Source of the DNA: Vibrio alfacsensis
Lineage (GTDB): Bacteria; Pseudomonadota; Gammaproteobacteria; Enterobacterales; Vibrionaceae
DNA length: 64,000 nt
Reading direction: 5' to 3'
NCBI RefSeq assembly: GCF_003544875.1
Contig: NZ_CP032093.1
Coordinates: 1,984,001 to 2,048,000, forward strand
Position numbers and translations under genes: made by a program. Below, one piece after another: positions 51,064 to 61,309 of the stretch. How positions within the stretch are numbered: position 1 is the first letter of the stretch; the number at the start of each line of letters is the position of its first letter. The notes under the pieces were generated by a model. That model was not told where the DNA came from and searched no databases. It saw nothing but the letters and a program-made list of their open reading frames with translations.

Positions 51064-52281
51064 TTATCCCTCTATCACTTTCATCAGTAACTGACCATCA
51101 TACAAGGCCTGCTTAATCAGCGCGGCTCCCGGCATCGTTGCCTGCTTATAAAAGCGCGACTCTACCAGCTCTAAGTCTTTATGGTAAACCGGTAGGCTCT
51201 GTTCTTCGATACAACGACGGACCGCAGGATAAAGGACTTCTTTCGCCTGATTGATCACACCGCCAATCAAAATTTTCTCTGGATTGAACAGGTTGATCAC
51301 AATAGCAATCGCCGATCCCAAATAGCGCCCTAGCTTTTCTATCACATCGACCGCTAAAGGATCACCATTAGCTGCTGCTTCGCAGATGCTCTCGATGCTC
51401 ATCTCTTCTTGTTCAGCAAGAATCGATGCCTCACCACCCGCGATACGAGTGACCACTTCTTCCCGAATGGCTTGTGAACTTGCGACGGTTTCAAGGCATC
51501 CTATATTTCCACAGTGGCAACGCTTACCGTTCGGGTCAATTTGAATGTGGCCAAGCTCACCAATGTTACCATGACGACCTTGTAGTACACGCCCATCGAG
51601 AATGATCCCTGCACCTAAACCATGGTGAATCGAGATAAGTACAGAGTTATCGTTATCTTGAGAGTGTCCAAAAAGCTTTTCAGCCAACGCCCACGCTCTC
51701 GTATCATTAGCAATAAAGACCGGCAGGCCTGTGGCTTTATAGATCTCTGGACCTAGAGCCAAACTCTCAACATTGTAGTGAGGCATTTGCAGCACAATAC
51801 CCTGCTCGGAGTTAACTAGACCAGGCAGCGTAATCGCGATACTGGTAACACGATCCAGCTGATCAGAATAAGTTTGGAAAAATTCCTCAATTTCGTAAAG
51901 CAAGCGTTCGAGAACGTCCTCTTGGTCACGCTCGTGAATATCGATCTTGGTATCGATAAGCACATCTCCACCAAGCTCATGTAATGCAATGGTTAAGTAG
52001 CCACGGCCAAGACGCATCGATAGAAATTGCCAACCTTCATTATTGACCTGTAATCCGACCGCTGGACGACCACGGCTAATTGCCTCTTGAACGGTTGTTT
52101 CATGGATCAAATGGGCTTCAATAAGCTCTCGAGTGATTTTAGTGATACTCGCAGGCGCAAGCTCACTTTGCTTGGACAAATCAATACGAGATATTGGACC
52201 CTTGAGGTCAATTAGTTTGTATACACGACCAGCATTGACCTGTTTGATATGATCAATATGGCCCGGTTGAGCCATGTACAT
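51064..52281 (-). CDS. mlc: Mlc-type ROK-family repressor
   Basis: The start at 52281 (MYMAQPGHIDHIKQ) has GGAG upstream; the frame from 52371 adds 30 unlikely residues. It is about 405 residues: HTH at about 15-75 (GPISRIDLSKQSELAPASIT), then the ROK core with zinc ligands in GKRCHCGNIGCLET. Mlc represses PTS sugar genes and is sequestered by dephosphorylated EIICB-Glc, PtsG. ptsG lies 5 kb away here. It is divergent from pykA. Confidence 0.92.
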   Translation of the reverse strand: MYMAQPGHIDHIKQVNAGRVYKLIDLKGPISRIDLSKQSELAPASITKITRELIEAHLIHETTVQEAISRGRPAVGLQVNNEGWQFLSMRLGRGYLTIALHELGGDVLIDTKIDIHERDQEDVLERLLYEIEEFFQTYSDQLDRVTSIAITLPGLVNSEQGIVLQMPHYNVESLALGPEIYKATGLPVFIANDTRAWALAEKLFGHSQDNDNSVLISIHHGLGAGIILDGRVLQGRHGNIGELGHIQIDPNGKRCHCGNIGCLETVASSQAIREEVVTRIAGGEASILAEQEEMSIESICEAAANGDPLAVDVIEKLGRYLGSAIAIVINLFNPEKILIGGVINQAKEVLYPAVRRCIEEQSLPVYHKDLELVESRFYKQATMPGAALIKQALYDGQLLMKVIEG

Positions 52282-52588
52282 CTTGCACTCCGAAATTCTA
52301 TAACCGAGTAATTTTTTTACTTTGCGAAGGAATTGTGAAGTGAATTGATAAATCCCCGTGACAAGCATCACGTAGAAACATGTTCGTTTGTGTATTCAAT
52401 CAAATAACCAACAAACAACACCTGATAAATTATCTAAAACGTCACTTATTTTACTCTTTAAAATTGGTGAAAAAACAGACTGCATCGTATTTACCATGAA
52501 CGTTTAGGGAAAATACGAACAACCTTTACTGGCTATGCATATACTTAGTCGAATGATCTGCCCTACACCTGAATTCTTCGGAGAATCT
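52282..52588. promoter_or_regulatory. Divergent mlc/pykA promoter region
   Basis: This region of about 307 bp contains an inverted repeat, CGTATTT (52486-52492) and AAATACG (52511-52517), about 70-100 bp before the pykA start, which could be an operator. GGAGA precedes ATG 52589. No gene is seen. Confidence 0.45.
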
Positions 52589-54029
52589 ATGACTTCAATA
52601 TTAAGAAGAACAAAAATTGTCACAACGCTTGGCCCATCAACCGATAAAGACAACGTCCTCGAGGACATCATCAAAGCTGGCGCGAATGTGGTACGCATGA
52701 ACTTCTCTCATGGCTCCAGTGAGGACCACATCCAGCGCGCACAAAAAGTTCGAGCTATCGCAGCAAGGCTTGGGCGCCAAGTCGCCATTTTAGGTGATCT
52801 GCAAGGTCCAAAGATCCGTGTTTCCACGTTCAAAGAGGGAAAAATCCAACTCAATGTCGGTGATAAATTCACACTAGATAGTGACCTTGCAAAAGGAGAA
52901 GGCGACCAAAACGCCGTGGGCTTAGATTACAAAGCGCTTCCACAAGATGTATCGCCTAACGATGTTCTATTACTGGATGATGGCCGAGTGCAACTGCTGG
53001 TGACAAGCGTAGAGGGTAATAAAGTCCACACTCGAGTGACCGTTGGTGGTCCGCTATCAAATAACAAAGGCATCAATAAAAAAGGCGGAGGCCTCTGCTG
53101 ATGCACTCACAGAAAAAGACAAAGCAGATATCTTAACCGCTGCAAAAATTAAAGTGGATTACCTTGCAATTTCATTCCCTCGCAATGGTGAAGACATGCA
53201 CTACGCTCGACGTTTAGCTCGAGATGCAGGCCTAGAAGCAAAGCTTATTGCTAAAGTAGAACGCGCAGAAACCGTTGCGAATAATGATTCTATTGATGAC
53301 ATTATTCTCGCCTCTGATGTTGTGATGGTCGCTCGCGGTGATCTTGGGGTAGAAATTGGTGACCCAGAACTCATCGGTGTCCAGAAAAAACTGATACGCC
53401 GAGCACGCAGTTTAAATCGCGTTGCTATTACTGCGACCCAAATGATGGAATCCATGATGTCAGCACCGATGCCGACCCGTGCGGAAGTCATGGACGTAGC
53501 AAACGCAGTACTCGATGGAACCGATGCCGTCATGCTCTCAGGAGAAACCGCTGCGGGGCTGTACCCTGTTGAAACGGTGAAATCGATGGCAGAAGTATGC
53601 ATTGGTGCAGAGAAAATGTCAGAAGCAAGTCTCTCTACGTACCGACTCGACCGCACTTTTGCAACGGCAGAAGAAACCATTGCCATGTCGACAATGTACG
53701 CGGCTAATCACATGGAGGGCGTCAAAGCCATGATTGCCCTTACAGAGTCAGGCCGTACTGCATTAATGATGTCGCGTTTAAGCTCAGGATTACCGATCTT
53801 TGCACTGTCACGTAACGAATCAACATTGAACCGTGCTGCACTTTATCGTGGTGTGACTCCGGTCTATTTTGATTCAAAAGGCGGCGTAGGATTGAGCACT
53901 GCTCAAGAAGCGATTTTAACACTCAAAGAACAAGGGCTGTTAGATGAGGGCGATCTGGTGATCATCACTCAAGGCGATATTATGGATGTTGTAGGATCAA
54001 CAAACTGCATGCGTATCCTTTCCGCGTGA
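52589..54029 (+). CDS. pykA: Pyruvate kinase II (frameshifted)
   Basis: The N-terminus [20 protein letters not shown] and the long match with the PykA branch ([28 protein letters not shown]) identify the AMP-type isozyme rather than PykF. Two bases are missing at the CTCT run 53093-53096: the upstream frame stops at 53101 and the downstream frame resumes [14 protein letters not shown]. The repaired length is 480 residues, the same as E. coli PykA. Catalytic segments [17 protein letters not shown] and ATQMMESM are intact. It makes pyruvate and ATP from PEP. Confidence 0.93.
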
Positions 54030-54111
54030 TTAAGCGCCACATCGCGCCATAGCTTAAAGCAGGACTCCTTAAAAAAAGAGTGAGCGATAAAAACCAGGAA
54101 TACACAAACCA

Positions 54112-54140
54112 CAAGGGCTCAATTACCGAGCCCTTGGATT
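54112..54140 (+). terminator. Probable terminator of pykA
   Basis: CAAGGGCTC (54112-54120) pairs perfectly with GAGCCCTTG (54128-54136), followed by a weak ATTATTA tract, about 90 bp past the pykA stop. Confidence 0.65.
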
Positions 54141-54268
54141 ATTAATAGAGAGATAATGATTTGCACATAGATCGTTATTGGAACAGATTGTCGCGTATAA
54201 AGCTATCATTCAAGAAAACAAGCATTTTAGTAAATATAACTTCAATGAGAATGCGCATTTAGCCCAGA

Positions 54269-55413
54269 TTAAGCGCTCGCCCTGCCATCAATGTTGAGTT
54301 GATCATACAATTGAATCAAGTTAAAACCAGCTTGCAGTCCAAGCTGATAATCATGCTCTAACGCCTCTGGGTCACTCAATAACGATGACGACTTCAATTC
54401 TTCTTTTGGAGCCAACTGCAAAATAAACGTGTCATCTGGTGGCGCGGATAAGAACGCCTGCGTCAGTTCAAAAGTCTGATAATGAATCATGAGCATATCG
54501 GCTAACCCGGAATCAAAATTCTCGCCAACAAGATGACTGAGCCTATACAAGTTATCTGCTCCAAATAACCAACGACCACCATTGAGTAATTTGCGACCTG
54601 AAAGTTTAGAATGGTGCGCTGCATGAATTTTTTGCTGTAAAAACGATCCCCAGTCCGCTTTCCACTGGCTCATTTTCTGCTGCCAAGACTCTTGCACCGA
54701 GTTAATGGATTCGCGATACCATTCAACACCACTATCACCAATTTCGCTTTGGGCTTTTGCTTCTGACTCAGAAAAGGGTTCGGTACGAATCACAATAATA
54801 TTGCGCGCATTTTGTCGCCAAGCCTCTTGAACAGGAATCGAAGCCGAAACGCCACCGTCCACATATTTTTGCCCGTTGACCTCTACAGTACCTTGGTACA
54901 GCTTGGGGATCGCACAGGTCGCAACCATTGTGTTTAGCCAGTCATCACTCAAGATTGGTAAGTACTGATCCGCGAGAGAATTAACATTTGTCACCGCAGC
55001 AAACGCTCTGCGCTTCCCTAAGGCTCTTTTGCCTAAATCAAGGTCGAGTTTATACGGATAATCCTGAATCCGCTCTAACGCCCATTCTAGGCCCAAATAC
55101 TGCTTATTTCGTATATATCGAATTAGATTAAAAATTCAGGGGAGGTCGTTAAATCGGTAATGAATGCTTTACCCAAGCCATGTTGTCGGCATAGGTAGGC
55201 ACATAAGTTCAGCGCACCCGCAGAGGTACCATAGAATTCGTCGAAAGGATCAAAATTAGAGAGTAAAAAAGCATCCAATACACCAGCGGTAAAAATCCCT
55301 CTCTGCCCTCCTCCTTGTGCAACAAGAGCAGTTTTCCCACGCCTAAAATGTTCATAAACAGAAACATCAAGCTCGGCATGGCAATCAGTGATAATACCGC
55401 TGTTCCGGATCAT
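54269..55413 (-). CDS. Patatin-like phospholipase/esterase (frameshifted)
   Basis: The N-terminal frame from 55413 (MIRNSGIITDCHAELDVSV) carries the oxyanion motif AQGGGQRGIF and the nucleophile elbow YGTSAGAL. It stops near 55123. One base added to the A5 run 55130-55134 continues as SPEFFNLIRYIRNKQYLGLE into the second frame, which has the catalytic Asp in VDGGVSASIPV. The repaired length is about 381 residues. The family hydrolyses lipid acyl esters. The YnhF-like micro-ORF lies just upstream on the same strand. The break is probably a sequence error. Confidence 0.85.
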
Positions 55414-55430
55414 GGCTAGATTGCCATTCG

Positions 55431-55523
55431 TTAGGCCGTCGTGATCGCAATAATTCCAAATGAGAGCAGGACTGCGAAAACGACAACGACAATAAATAGG
55501 GCAGATTTTAGATCGTGTTCCAT
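55431..55523 (-). CDS. YnhF-like 30-residue membrane microprotein
   Basis: AAGGAGGTG, an almost perfect ribosome site, precedes ATG 55523. The product starts MEHDLKSALFIVVVVFAVLL and ends FGIIAITTA: a short polar head and one hydrophobic helix. The head (M-x-x-DLK) and length resemble E. coli YnhF (29 residues, from memory). It ends 17 bp before the patatin start, so the two may be cotranscribed. Function is unknown in any species I recall. Confidence 0.7.
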   Translation of the reverse strand: MEHDLKSALFIVVVVFAVLLSFGIIAITTA

Positions 55524-55649
55524 AGACACCTCCTTGTTTGTAACAAATTAATAACACCTGTGTGAATCATGTTCAAGAATTGCTTTATTTAGTCGCACGA
55601 TTTTGGCTAAGGCATCACAATTAGCTTAGTCGTAATAAGGAGATACCAC

Positions 55650-56240
55650 ATGAAGAATCCATCTAACTGGTTAGTTAGCAGTGTATTATTGAGCCTCTCT
55701 ATCGGTGCTCAAGCAAGCGTCAGTATTACCCCTTTTATCGGCTATACAGGAGGCGGCTCTGTTGAAGATCAAAACGAGCGCACCTATGACATAGACCCAG
55801 CCCTCAACTTTGCCTTTGCAATAGAGACACCTTTAGAACAAGGCAGAATTGGCTTATTCTACTCAAACCAGTCTTCAGATCTGCAAAACATAGGCAACGC
55901 TTCAAATATTCATTATCTTCAGTTTCAGAGCAGTATTTATTACCCTGTGTCACCTCAATGGCAAACATACGTAGGACTTGGTCTTGGTGCATCTTATGTA
56001 GATGCCGATTGGGTTGATAATAAATATGGATTTTCTGGAAGTGCATTTGGTGGTGTTGAATATGAAATATCCAAGCACTTTGCTTTTACCGCCCAAGTTC
56101 GATGGCTTGGTACCGTCGTGGACAGTGACACCTCTGGTGCTTGCGTGCTACCAACTGATGGCTCAAGCTGCTTTATAAAATTTGAAACCGATTGGATGAA
56201 CCAATTCCAATCGAATATTGGCATCACCTATCGTTTCTAA
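55650..56240 (+). CDS. Small outer-membrane beta-barrel protein
   Basis: This 196-residue protein has a signal peptide (MKNPSNWLVSSVLLSLSIGA, cleaved after AQA). Alternating strands (WQTYVGLGLGASYVDADWV, FAFTAQVRWLGTVV) and the C-terminal YRF fit an 8-stranded barrel of the OmpA/OmpW-like type. AAGGAG lies before the start. A Cys pair (GACVLP, SSCFIK) in one loop could be a disulfide. Role unknown. Confidence 0.82.
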   Translation: MKNPSNWLVSSVLLSLSIGAQASVSITPFIGYTGGGSVEDQNERTYDIDPALNFAFAIETPLEQGRIGLFYSNQSSDLQNIGNASNIHYLQFQSSIYYPVSPQWQTYVGLGLGASYVDADWVDNKYGFSGSAFGGVEYEISKHFAFTAQVRWLGTVVDSDTSGACVLPTDGSSCFIKFETDWMNQFQSNIGITYRF

Positions 56241-56261
56241 AAACCGTTCACTCAAGCGAAT

Positions 56262-56299
56262 TCTAGACAAGAAAATTTAGCTCTAGACACAAAATTTAG
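56262..56299. repeat. Two-copy degenerate repeat after the barrel gene
   Basis: TCTAGACAAGAAAATTTAG at 56262-56280 recurs as TCTAGACACAAAATTTAG at 56282-56299, 21 bp past the stop codon. Confidence 0.75.
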
Positions 56300-56311
56300 T
56301 CCCTATACATG

Positions 56312-56337
56312 AAAATGCCGGTAAATACCGGCATCAA
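56312..56337. terminator. Bidirectional terminator
   Basis: ATGCCGGTA (56315-56323) and TACCGGCAT (56326-56334) form a tight stem between convergent outer-membrane protein genes. Read leftward it is followed by TTTTC. Confidence 0.75.
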
Positions 56338-56350
56338 AGCGTGGGTAACG

Positions 56351-56752
56351 TTAAAAGTTGTATTTGATACCGACCGCGCCACCGATTTGAAGATCAGGCC
56401 CTTTATACAACTCTAATTCTGGATGAATCTGAGCATAAAGATCCCACCCTTTTGATAAATCCCAGTTTAGGCCTAAGGGAACACGCAAACCGAATTCATC
56501 ATCCCATTCGTACCAACCACCAACACCGACATACCAGGTCACAGGCATACCTTGTTCAAACGAGCCCCGCTTAGCGATGTAATCAAATGCCATGCCATCA
56601 TTACCAATGATGCCACGATATTTGTCTTCCACCTCAATCACGACGCTTAACTGTTGATCTACAGCCATACCGACAGAAAAATTGCTCGGCTCATTAGCTA
56701 GTGTACTAAAACTTGGTATTAAAGCGGCCGCTAAGACGACTTGCCTCTTCAT
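56351..56752 (-). CDS. Small exported beta-rich protein (outer-membrane type)
   Basis: This 133-residue protein has a signal peptide (MKRQVVLAAALIPSFSTLA). The mature part has barrel-like strands (VTWYVGVGGWYEWDDEFGLR, GGAVGIKYNF) and a terminal Phe typical of outer-membrane proteins. At 113 mature residues it is short for a full barrel. It is convergent with the barrel gene at 55650 but not similar enough to call a paralogue. No family is recognised. Confidence 0.75.
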   Translation of the reverse strand: MKRQVVLAAALIPSFSTLANEPSNFSVGMAVDQQLSVVIEVEDKYRGIIGNDGMAFDYIAKRGSFEQGMPVTWYVGVGGWYEWDDEFGLRVPLGLNWDLSKGWDLYAQIHPELELYKGPDLQIGGAVGIKYNF

Positions 56753-57020
56753 CCCTCATCTCTCCCTTTAAAAAAACAGCGTACATTATTCAAACATGTC
56801 ACTAAAATGCTATGTCAATCAGGGGTAAGAATCGGTTTAGAAAAGAATGGAGAATGTAAGGCTGAGAACAAGATCACGTTGAATTTGTGGGAAGTGATAA
56901 TGCAAGTGAACGGCCGGATTATCAGCAAACACTTTTCCCAAAAAAAACGCGTTAGCATTCGAAAGTGAACTTTTTATTTGAAAACAAACTTTAGTATTCA
57001 AAAACAAGCTTTAGCGATCA
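56753..57020. repeat. Intergenic stretch with a three-copy degenerate repeat
   Basis: The 312-bp gap before the ptsG stop has no supported gene. From about 56958 to 57015 three units of about 20 bp occur, such as TTTGAAAACAAACTTTAG (56978-56995) and TTCAAAAACAAGCTTTAG. They lie just beyond the ptsG terminator. Confidence 0.55.
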
Positions 57021-57045
57021 AAAAAGGAGGCCGAAGCCTCCTTTC
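57019..57045 (-). terminator. Terminator of ptsG
   Basis: Read leftward, GGAGGC, loop TTCG, GCCTCC then TTTTTT, about 20 bp past the ptsG stop. Confidence 0.92.
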
Positions 57046-57064
57046 AAATCATCAATGATTGAGA

Positions 57065-58495
57065 TTAACCCTGGTTACGGATCCACTCATCCATTTCTGT
57101 TTTCAGGTTGTCAGACTTAGTACCAAAGATAGCCTGAACACCACCTGCTACAACTACAACACCTGCAGCGCCTAGTTGTTTTAGTCGATCTTGGTCAACT
57201 GCTGCTGTATCCGCTACTGCAACGCGTAGACGTGTAATACATGCATCTAGACCTGTGATGTTTGCTTTGCCGCCGAATGCAGCAACTAGCTCACCACCCA
57301 TCTCTGAAGCCGCTGTCGCAGATTCTTCAGCAGACTCGTCTTCACGACCTGGAGTTTTTAGGTCAAGCGCTGTAATTACAGCACGGAACACTACGTAGTA
57401 GATCACTGCGTAAACTAGACCAACCGCTACCATTAGACCCATCTTCTGAGAGTTACCAGATAGAACTAGGAAGTCAATCAGACCGTGTGAGAATGATGTA
57501 CCGTGTACAAAGCCTAGAGTGTTAGCAACAACGTATGCAGAACCCGCTAGTAGAGCGTGGATACCGTAAAGTACAGGAGCAACGAATAGGAATGAGAATT
57601 CGATTGGCTCAGTAATACCTGTTAGGAATGAAGTCAGAGCTGCTGACGCCATGATACCCATAACTTTCGCGCGGTTTTCTGGTTTAGCACAGTGAGCAAT
57701 CGCGATTGCTGCCGCTGGTAGACCGAACATCTTGAACATGTAACCACCCGCTAGCTGACCGAAGCCATTACCAGCAGCGCGTGATGCTTCATCAGCAACT
57801 AGGTAACAAGTTAGTACGCCGTTTTGAGTTTCGCCAGCAGCGTTCACACAAGTACCAGCTTCGAAGAAGAATGGTACGTTCCATACGTGGTGTAGACCGA
57901 ATGGGATTAGAGTACGCTCGATAACACCGTAAATACCAAACGCTAGTTGTGGGTTTTGGTGTGCAGCCCAGTCAGAGAATGCAGAGATTGCACCGCCGAT
58001 TGGTGGCCATACGAAAGAAAGTACAACTGCAAGGAAGATCGCAGCGAAACCAGTAATGATTGGCACCGCACGCTTACCAGCGAAGAAACCAAGGTATTCT
58101 GGAAGTTGGATTTTGAAGAAACGGTTAAATGCCCAAGCAGCAACACCACCAACAAGGATACCACCTAGTACACCTGTGTCGATTTTTTCAACGCCCATGA
58201 TACCAGCCATTACGCCAAGCGTAGCAGTCATGATACCGTAACCAACGATAGCAGCAAGACCAGCTACACCGTCGTTGTTTGTGAAGCCAAGTGCTACACC
58301 AACAGCAAATAGAAGTGCCATTTGGCCGAATACTGAGCCACCAGCTTGTTCCATTAGGTTAGAAACGATTTCTGGAATGAAGCTTAGGTGAGCAGCACCC
58401 ACACCTAATAGGATACCTGCGACTGGTAACACTGATACTGGTAGCATCAGAGCTTTACCAACTTTTTGCAGGTTTGCAAAAAGGTTCTTAAACAT
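57065..58495 (-). CDS. ptsG: Glucose-specific PTS permease EIICB
   Basis: This 476-residue protein has about ten membrane spans of the EIIC domain ([36 protein letters not shown]) and a C-terminal EIIB domain with the phosphorylated Cys in [12 protein letters not shown]. It imports glucose and phosphorylates it. It follows ycfH in the order known from E. coli but is separated by a terminator and a 430-bp promoter region, so it is its own unit. Mlc, encoded nearby, is the expected repressor. Confidence 0.97.
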   Translation of the reverse strand: MFKNLFANLQKVGKALMLPVSVLPVAGILLGVGAAHLSFIPEIVSNLMEQAGGSVFGQMALLFAVGVALGFTNNDGVAGLAAIVGYGIMTATLGVMAGIMGVEKIDTGVLGGILVGGVAAWAFNRFFKIQLPEYLGFFAGKRAVPIITGFAAIFLAVVLSFVWPPIGGAISAFSDWAAHQNPQLAFGIYGVIERTLIPFGLHHVWNVPFFFEAGTCVNAAGETQNGVLTCYLVADEASRAAGNGFGQLAGGYMFKMFGLPAAAIAIAHCAKPENRAKVMGIMASAALTSFLTGITEPIEFSFLFVAPVLYGIHALLAGSAYVVANTLGFVHGTSFSHGLIDFLVLSGNSQKMGLMVAVGLVYAVIYYVVFRAVITALDLKTPGREDESAEESATAASEMGGELVAAFGGKANITGLDACITRLRVAVADTAAVDQDRLKQLGAAGVVVVAGGVQAIFGTKSDNLKTEMDEWIRNQG

Positions 58496-58895
58496 GTTTA
58501 TGCTCCTGATAAATTATAAGTATTATTTGGGCACTAACGGCACACCCCGTAGCCTAAATGTTAGCACCCAATGAAAATGTAACCACACGTTGCATTATAT
58601 TTTCCGGCTCTAAATATATATTGATGCCCCTCAAACTTTCCACATAGTTACGAAATTTAGTTTCAAAACAAGTCTCAGATCACACCGAAAAACAGTCCAT
58701 GAAATGCTTTTCATCAAACATAAACATTTGTTTTATAAGGACATCGACATGAAGCCAATTAATTTCAATCCGTAAATAAAATAAATACCCATGTTATTTT
58801 TAGTAACAAAATTACATTTGCACTATTTGAAAGCAGTTAAATCAACAAAATCAGTAAACATCAACCAAAACGCTCTTTTGCCGACTTAATAACCA
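58496..58895. promoter_or_regulatory. ptsG promoter region
   Basis: About 400 bp, AT-rich, with no supported gene. GAAATTTAGTTTC near 58658 is a near-palindrome that could be an Mlc-type operator, but I cannot match it firmly to the consensus. Confidence 0.4.
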
Positions 58896-58896
58896 A

Positions 58897-58920
58897 AAAG
58901 GAGCCGGCGCTCCTTTTAAA
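58897..58920 (-). terminator. Terminator of the fabF-to-ycfH cluster
   Basis: AAAAGGAGC, CG, GCGCTCCTTTT; read leftward it is followed by TTTTTGG. It is a few bases past the repaired ycfH stop at 58927. Confidence 0.88.
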
Positions 58921-58926
58921 TGCAAT

Positions 58927-59699
58927 TTATAGTTTTGTTGCAAAAAGATTTTGGAAATTTTCGGTGGTTTTCGACCAACCTCTGCCAGTGAGCAACCTTT
59001 CAACTGCGCAATATAGGCGGCAACTTCAACAACGTAAGCGGGTTGATTCTCTTTTCCTCGGTGTGGCACTGGTGCCAAATAAGGCGAATCGGTCTCAATT
59101 AGAAGCCTCTCAAGAGGCAAAGCTTTCACAACTTCTTTCAATTCCGTCGCTTGACGAAACGTCACAATCCCTGAAATTGAGATATAAAAACCCAGTTCAA
59201 GAGCCGCTTCTGCAAATGGTAAGTCTTCCGTGAAACAGTGGATCACACCGCCACATTTATCTGCCCCACCCTTACGTAAAATATCGAGTGTGTCTTTGCG
59301 TGCATTACGAGTATGGATGATAAGTGGCTTGTTTAACTCTACCGCCAAATCGACTTGCTGCTCAAAACGCTCTTTTTGTAAGGCCGCAGTTTCAGGTTTG
59401 TAGTGATAATCCAAACCTGTTTCGCCAATAGCAACCACTTTGTCGTGGGAAGCGTATTTGTGAAGCATCTCCATAGAAAAAGCGCTTTCTACATCTAACG
59501 GATGTACACCACAAGATGCATAGACGTTGTCGTAAGGGGTAATCATTTCCAACATTTTAGGAAAGGAATCCAGCGTCACGCCAACGGACAGAAGCTCTTT
59601 TACATTAGCTTGTTTTGCTTTATTGATAACGTCTTCTACATTGAGATGAAGATCGTCATAATTTAGTTTGTCCAAATGACAATGGGAATCTACGAACAT
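58927..59699 (-). CDS. ycfH: TatD-family metal-dependent hydrolase (3' end frameshifted)
   Basis: The start at 59699 (MFVDSHCHLDKL) overlaps the holB stop by 10 bp; the frame from 59726 only adds text inside holB. Metal-binding motifs DSHCHLD, GETGLDYH, IIHTRNA and ETDSPYLAP are intact. After LAEVGRK the frame departs from the family. One base at the T4 run 58968-58971 restores TTENFQNLFATKL with a stop at 58927, about 257 residues, the normal length. As read the frame runs through the terminator. Function in nucleic-acid or D-amino-acid ester turnover is known only for relatives. Confidence 0.9.
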
Positions 59700-60664
59700 A
59701 ATGCCTCTCGTGATTCGATTAACCAATTCATTGATAGTAGTTCAAGGTTTAAACCAGGAAAGTGTTGAACTTGCGCTTTTAACTCAAGTAACTTCTGAGA
59801 TGCCACGTAAAGTCCGTTATAACTATCTGGCTTAAACTGTCCTGCACCCGGTAATTGATCGGTTTCAGTAACACCAAACTGGGCTTTCTGAGCATCAGTT
59901 AGCAGATACCAAGCCCAATCCAACGCTTTATCAGGGCTCTTAGCCATCAGTGACGCACATTTTAAAATATCCGACGTAGGCAATGTAAGTGTCTCGATAA
60001 AGCAACGCTCGAATGTCTGATATTCATCTAATTCACCACTTTGCAATGCTTCTAGCGTATTAATAGGTGATCCCATATTGAGCTTGAGCGCATACTCAGG
60101 AACTGACGAGGCACCTTTGTCGCTAAGCCAAGCTATCGCTTGTTCACGAGATGGAGATGTCACGACCCAGTGTTGGCAACGGCTTTGAATCGTCGGTAAC
60201 AAACGATCTTGATTATGCGTCACCAATAAGAACAAACACTTTTGTCCTGGTTCTTCTAACGTTTTTAATAATGCGTTAGAGGCAGATTCATTCATTGCAT
60301 CAGCAGGGTCAACAATGAACACCCGGTAGCCATTGAGCTGAGATGACTCCTGCGCAAGACGATTGCATGCACGAATTTGGTCGACCGTAATCGACTTACC
60401 CTCTTTCTCTGGCTTAACCCAATGTAAATCTGGGTGACTGTGAGATTTCGTTAGTTGGCAGCTATGGCAAAAGCCACAAGGTTCGCTACTGTAATTTTGG
60501 CACAATAACGCATGGCTAAAATACTCAACTAACTTGTCGACCGCTAGACCTCGTTCACTTTGCAACAGCAATGCTCCGGGAATTCGGTCTGCGTCTAAGC
60601 TTGTTTTGAGGTTATCCCAAACGGGCTGTAACCATGGAAAATCATTCAACATGAACCACCTCAA
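59690..60664 (-). CDS. holB: DNA polymerase III delta-prime subunit
   Basis: This 324-residue AAA+ clamp-loader subunit has the zinc site CGFCHSCQLTKSHSHPDLHW and the SRC motif in TIQSRCQHW. The N-terminus is MRWFMLNDFPWLQPVW; the true start could be the inner Met (MLNDFPWLQP). It sits between tmk and ycfH as in E. coli. Confidence 0.96.
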   Translation of the reverse strand: MRWFMLNDFPWLQPVWDNLKTSLDADRIPGALLLQSERGLAVDKLVEYFSHALLCQNYSSEPCGFCHSCQLTKSHSHPDLHWVKPEKEGKSITVDQIRACNRLAQESSQLNGYRVFIVDPADAMNESASNALLKTLEEPGQKCLFLLVTHNQDRLLPTIQSRCQHWVVTSPSREQAIAWLSDKGASSVPEYALKLNMGSPINTLEALQSGELDEYQTFERCFIETLTLPTSDILKCASLMAKSPDKALDWAWYLLTDAQKAQFGVTETDQLPGAGQFKPDSYNGLYVASQKLLELKAQVQHFPGLNLELLSMNWLIESREALCS

Positions 60665-60676
60665 TCCACATTATGC

Positions 60677-61309
60677 TTACTGCTTTGCAAGCCACTCATT
60701 TAGAGCTGCTTGAATATCTTGTGAAACGTTTTCAATGGTCTGCTCAGCATTGATCACTACGATGGAGTCGTCTGCATTTGCGAGCTCTAAATAACGCTCA
60801 CGAGTGCGTTCAAAAAAGCTGATGTCCATCTTTTCGATACGGTCTAGCTCACCACGACCACGTGCTCGCTCAAGGCCAACACGGGGATCGATGTCCATAT
60901 ATAGGGTGAAAGCAGGTTTGAACTCACCTAAGATGGTATCACGCAAATTCTTCATCAGTGACGCATCAATTTGACGGCCACCACCTTGATAAGCTTGAGA
61001 GGACAAGTCATGACGATCGCCTACGACCCATTGATCATTTGCTAGCGCAGGTTTAATTACGTTTTCCACTAACTGAACACGTGCAGCATAAAGCAAAAGT
61101 AGCTCAGTCATGTCTTTTAGATCTTCGCCTTCGTGCTCTTCTTTTACTAATGCACGCATTTTCTCTGCTAGCGGCGTACCGCCTGGTTCACGAGTATTCA
61201 CAATGTCTTTGATGCCAGCGGCTGTCAGCGTATCTAAAACCGTTTTAATTGCTGTGCTCTTACCTGCGCCCTCTAGGCCCTCAACCACAATAAAGTTTGC
61301 TTTCATCAT
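60677..61309 (-). CDS. tmk: Thymidylate kinase
   Basis: This protein has 210 residues, with the P-loop [11 protein letters not shown], the NTREPGGTP motif and the [15 protein letters not shown] segment that holds the substrate. It makes dTDP from dTMP. It overlaps mltG by 4 bp. Confidence 0.97.
   Translation of the reverse strand: MMKANFIVVEGLEGAGKSTAIKTVLDTLTAAGIKDIVNTREPGGTPLAEKMRALVKEEHEGEDLKDMTELLLLYAARVQLVENVIKPALANDQWVVGDRHDLSSQAYQGGGRQIDASLMKNLRDTILGEFKPAFTLYMDIDPRVGLERARGRGELDRIEKMDISFFERTRERYLELANADDSIVVINAEQTIENVSQDIQAALNEWLAKQ

Noticed and set aside
56741..56968. Rightward 75-codon frame
   Set aside because: It begins inside the 5' end of the leftward outer-membrane gene and has no family features; it lies in a repeat-bearing gap.
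58739..58775. Eight-codon leader peptide (MKPINFNP) with AAGGA upstream
   Set aside because: No rightward gene follows it; it lies upstream of the leftward ptsG gene, so it has nothing to regulate.
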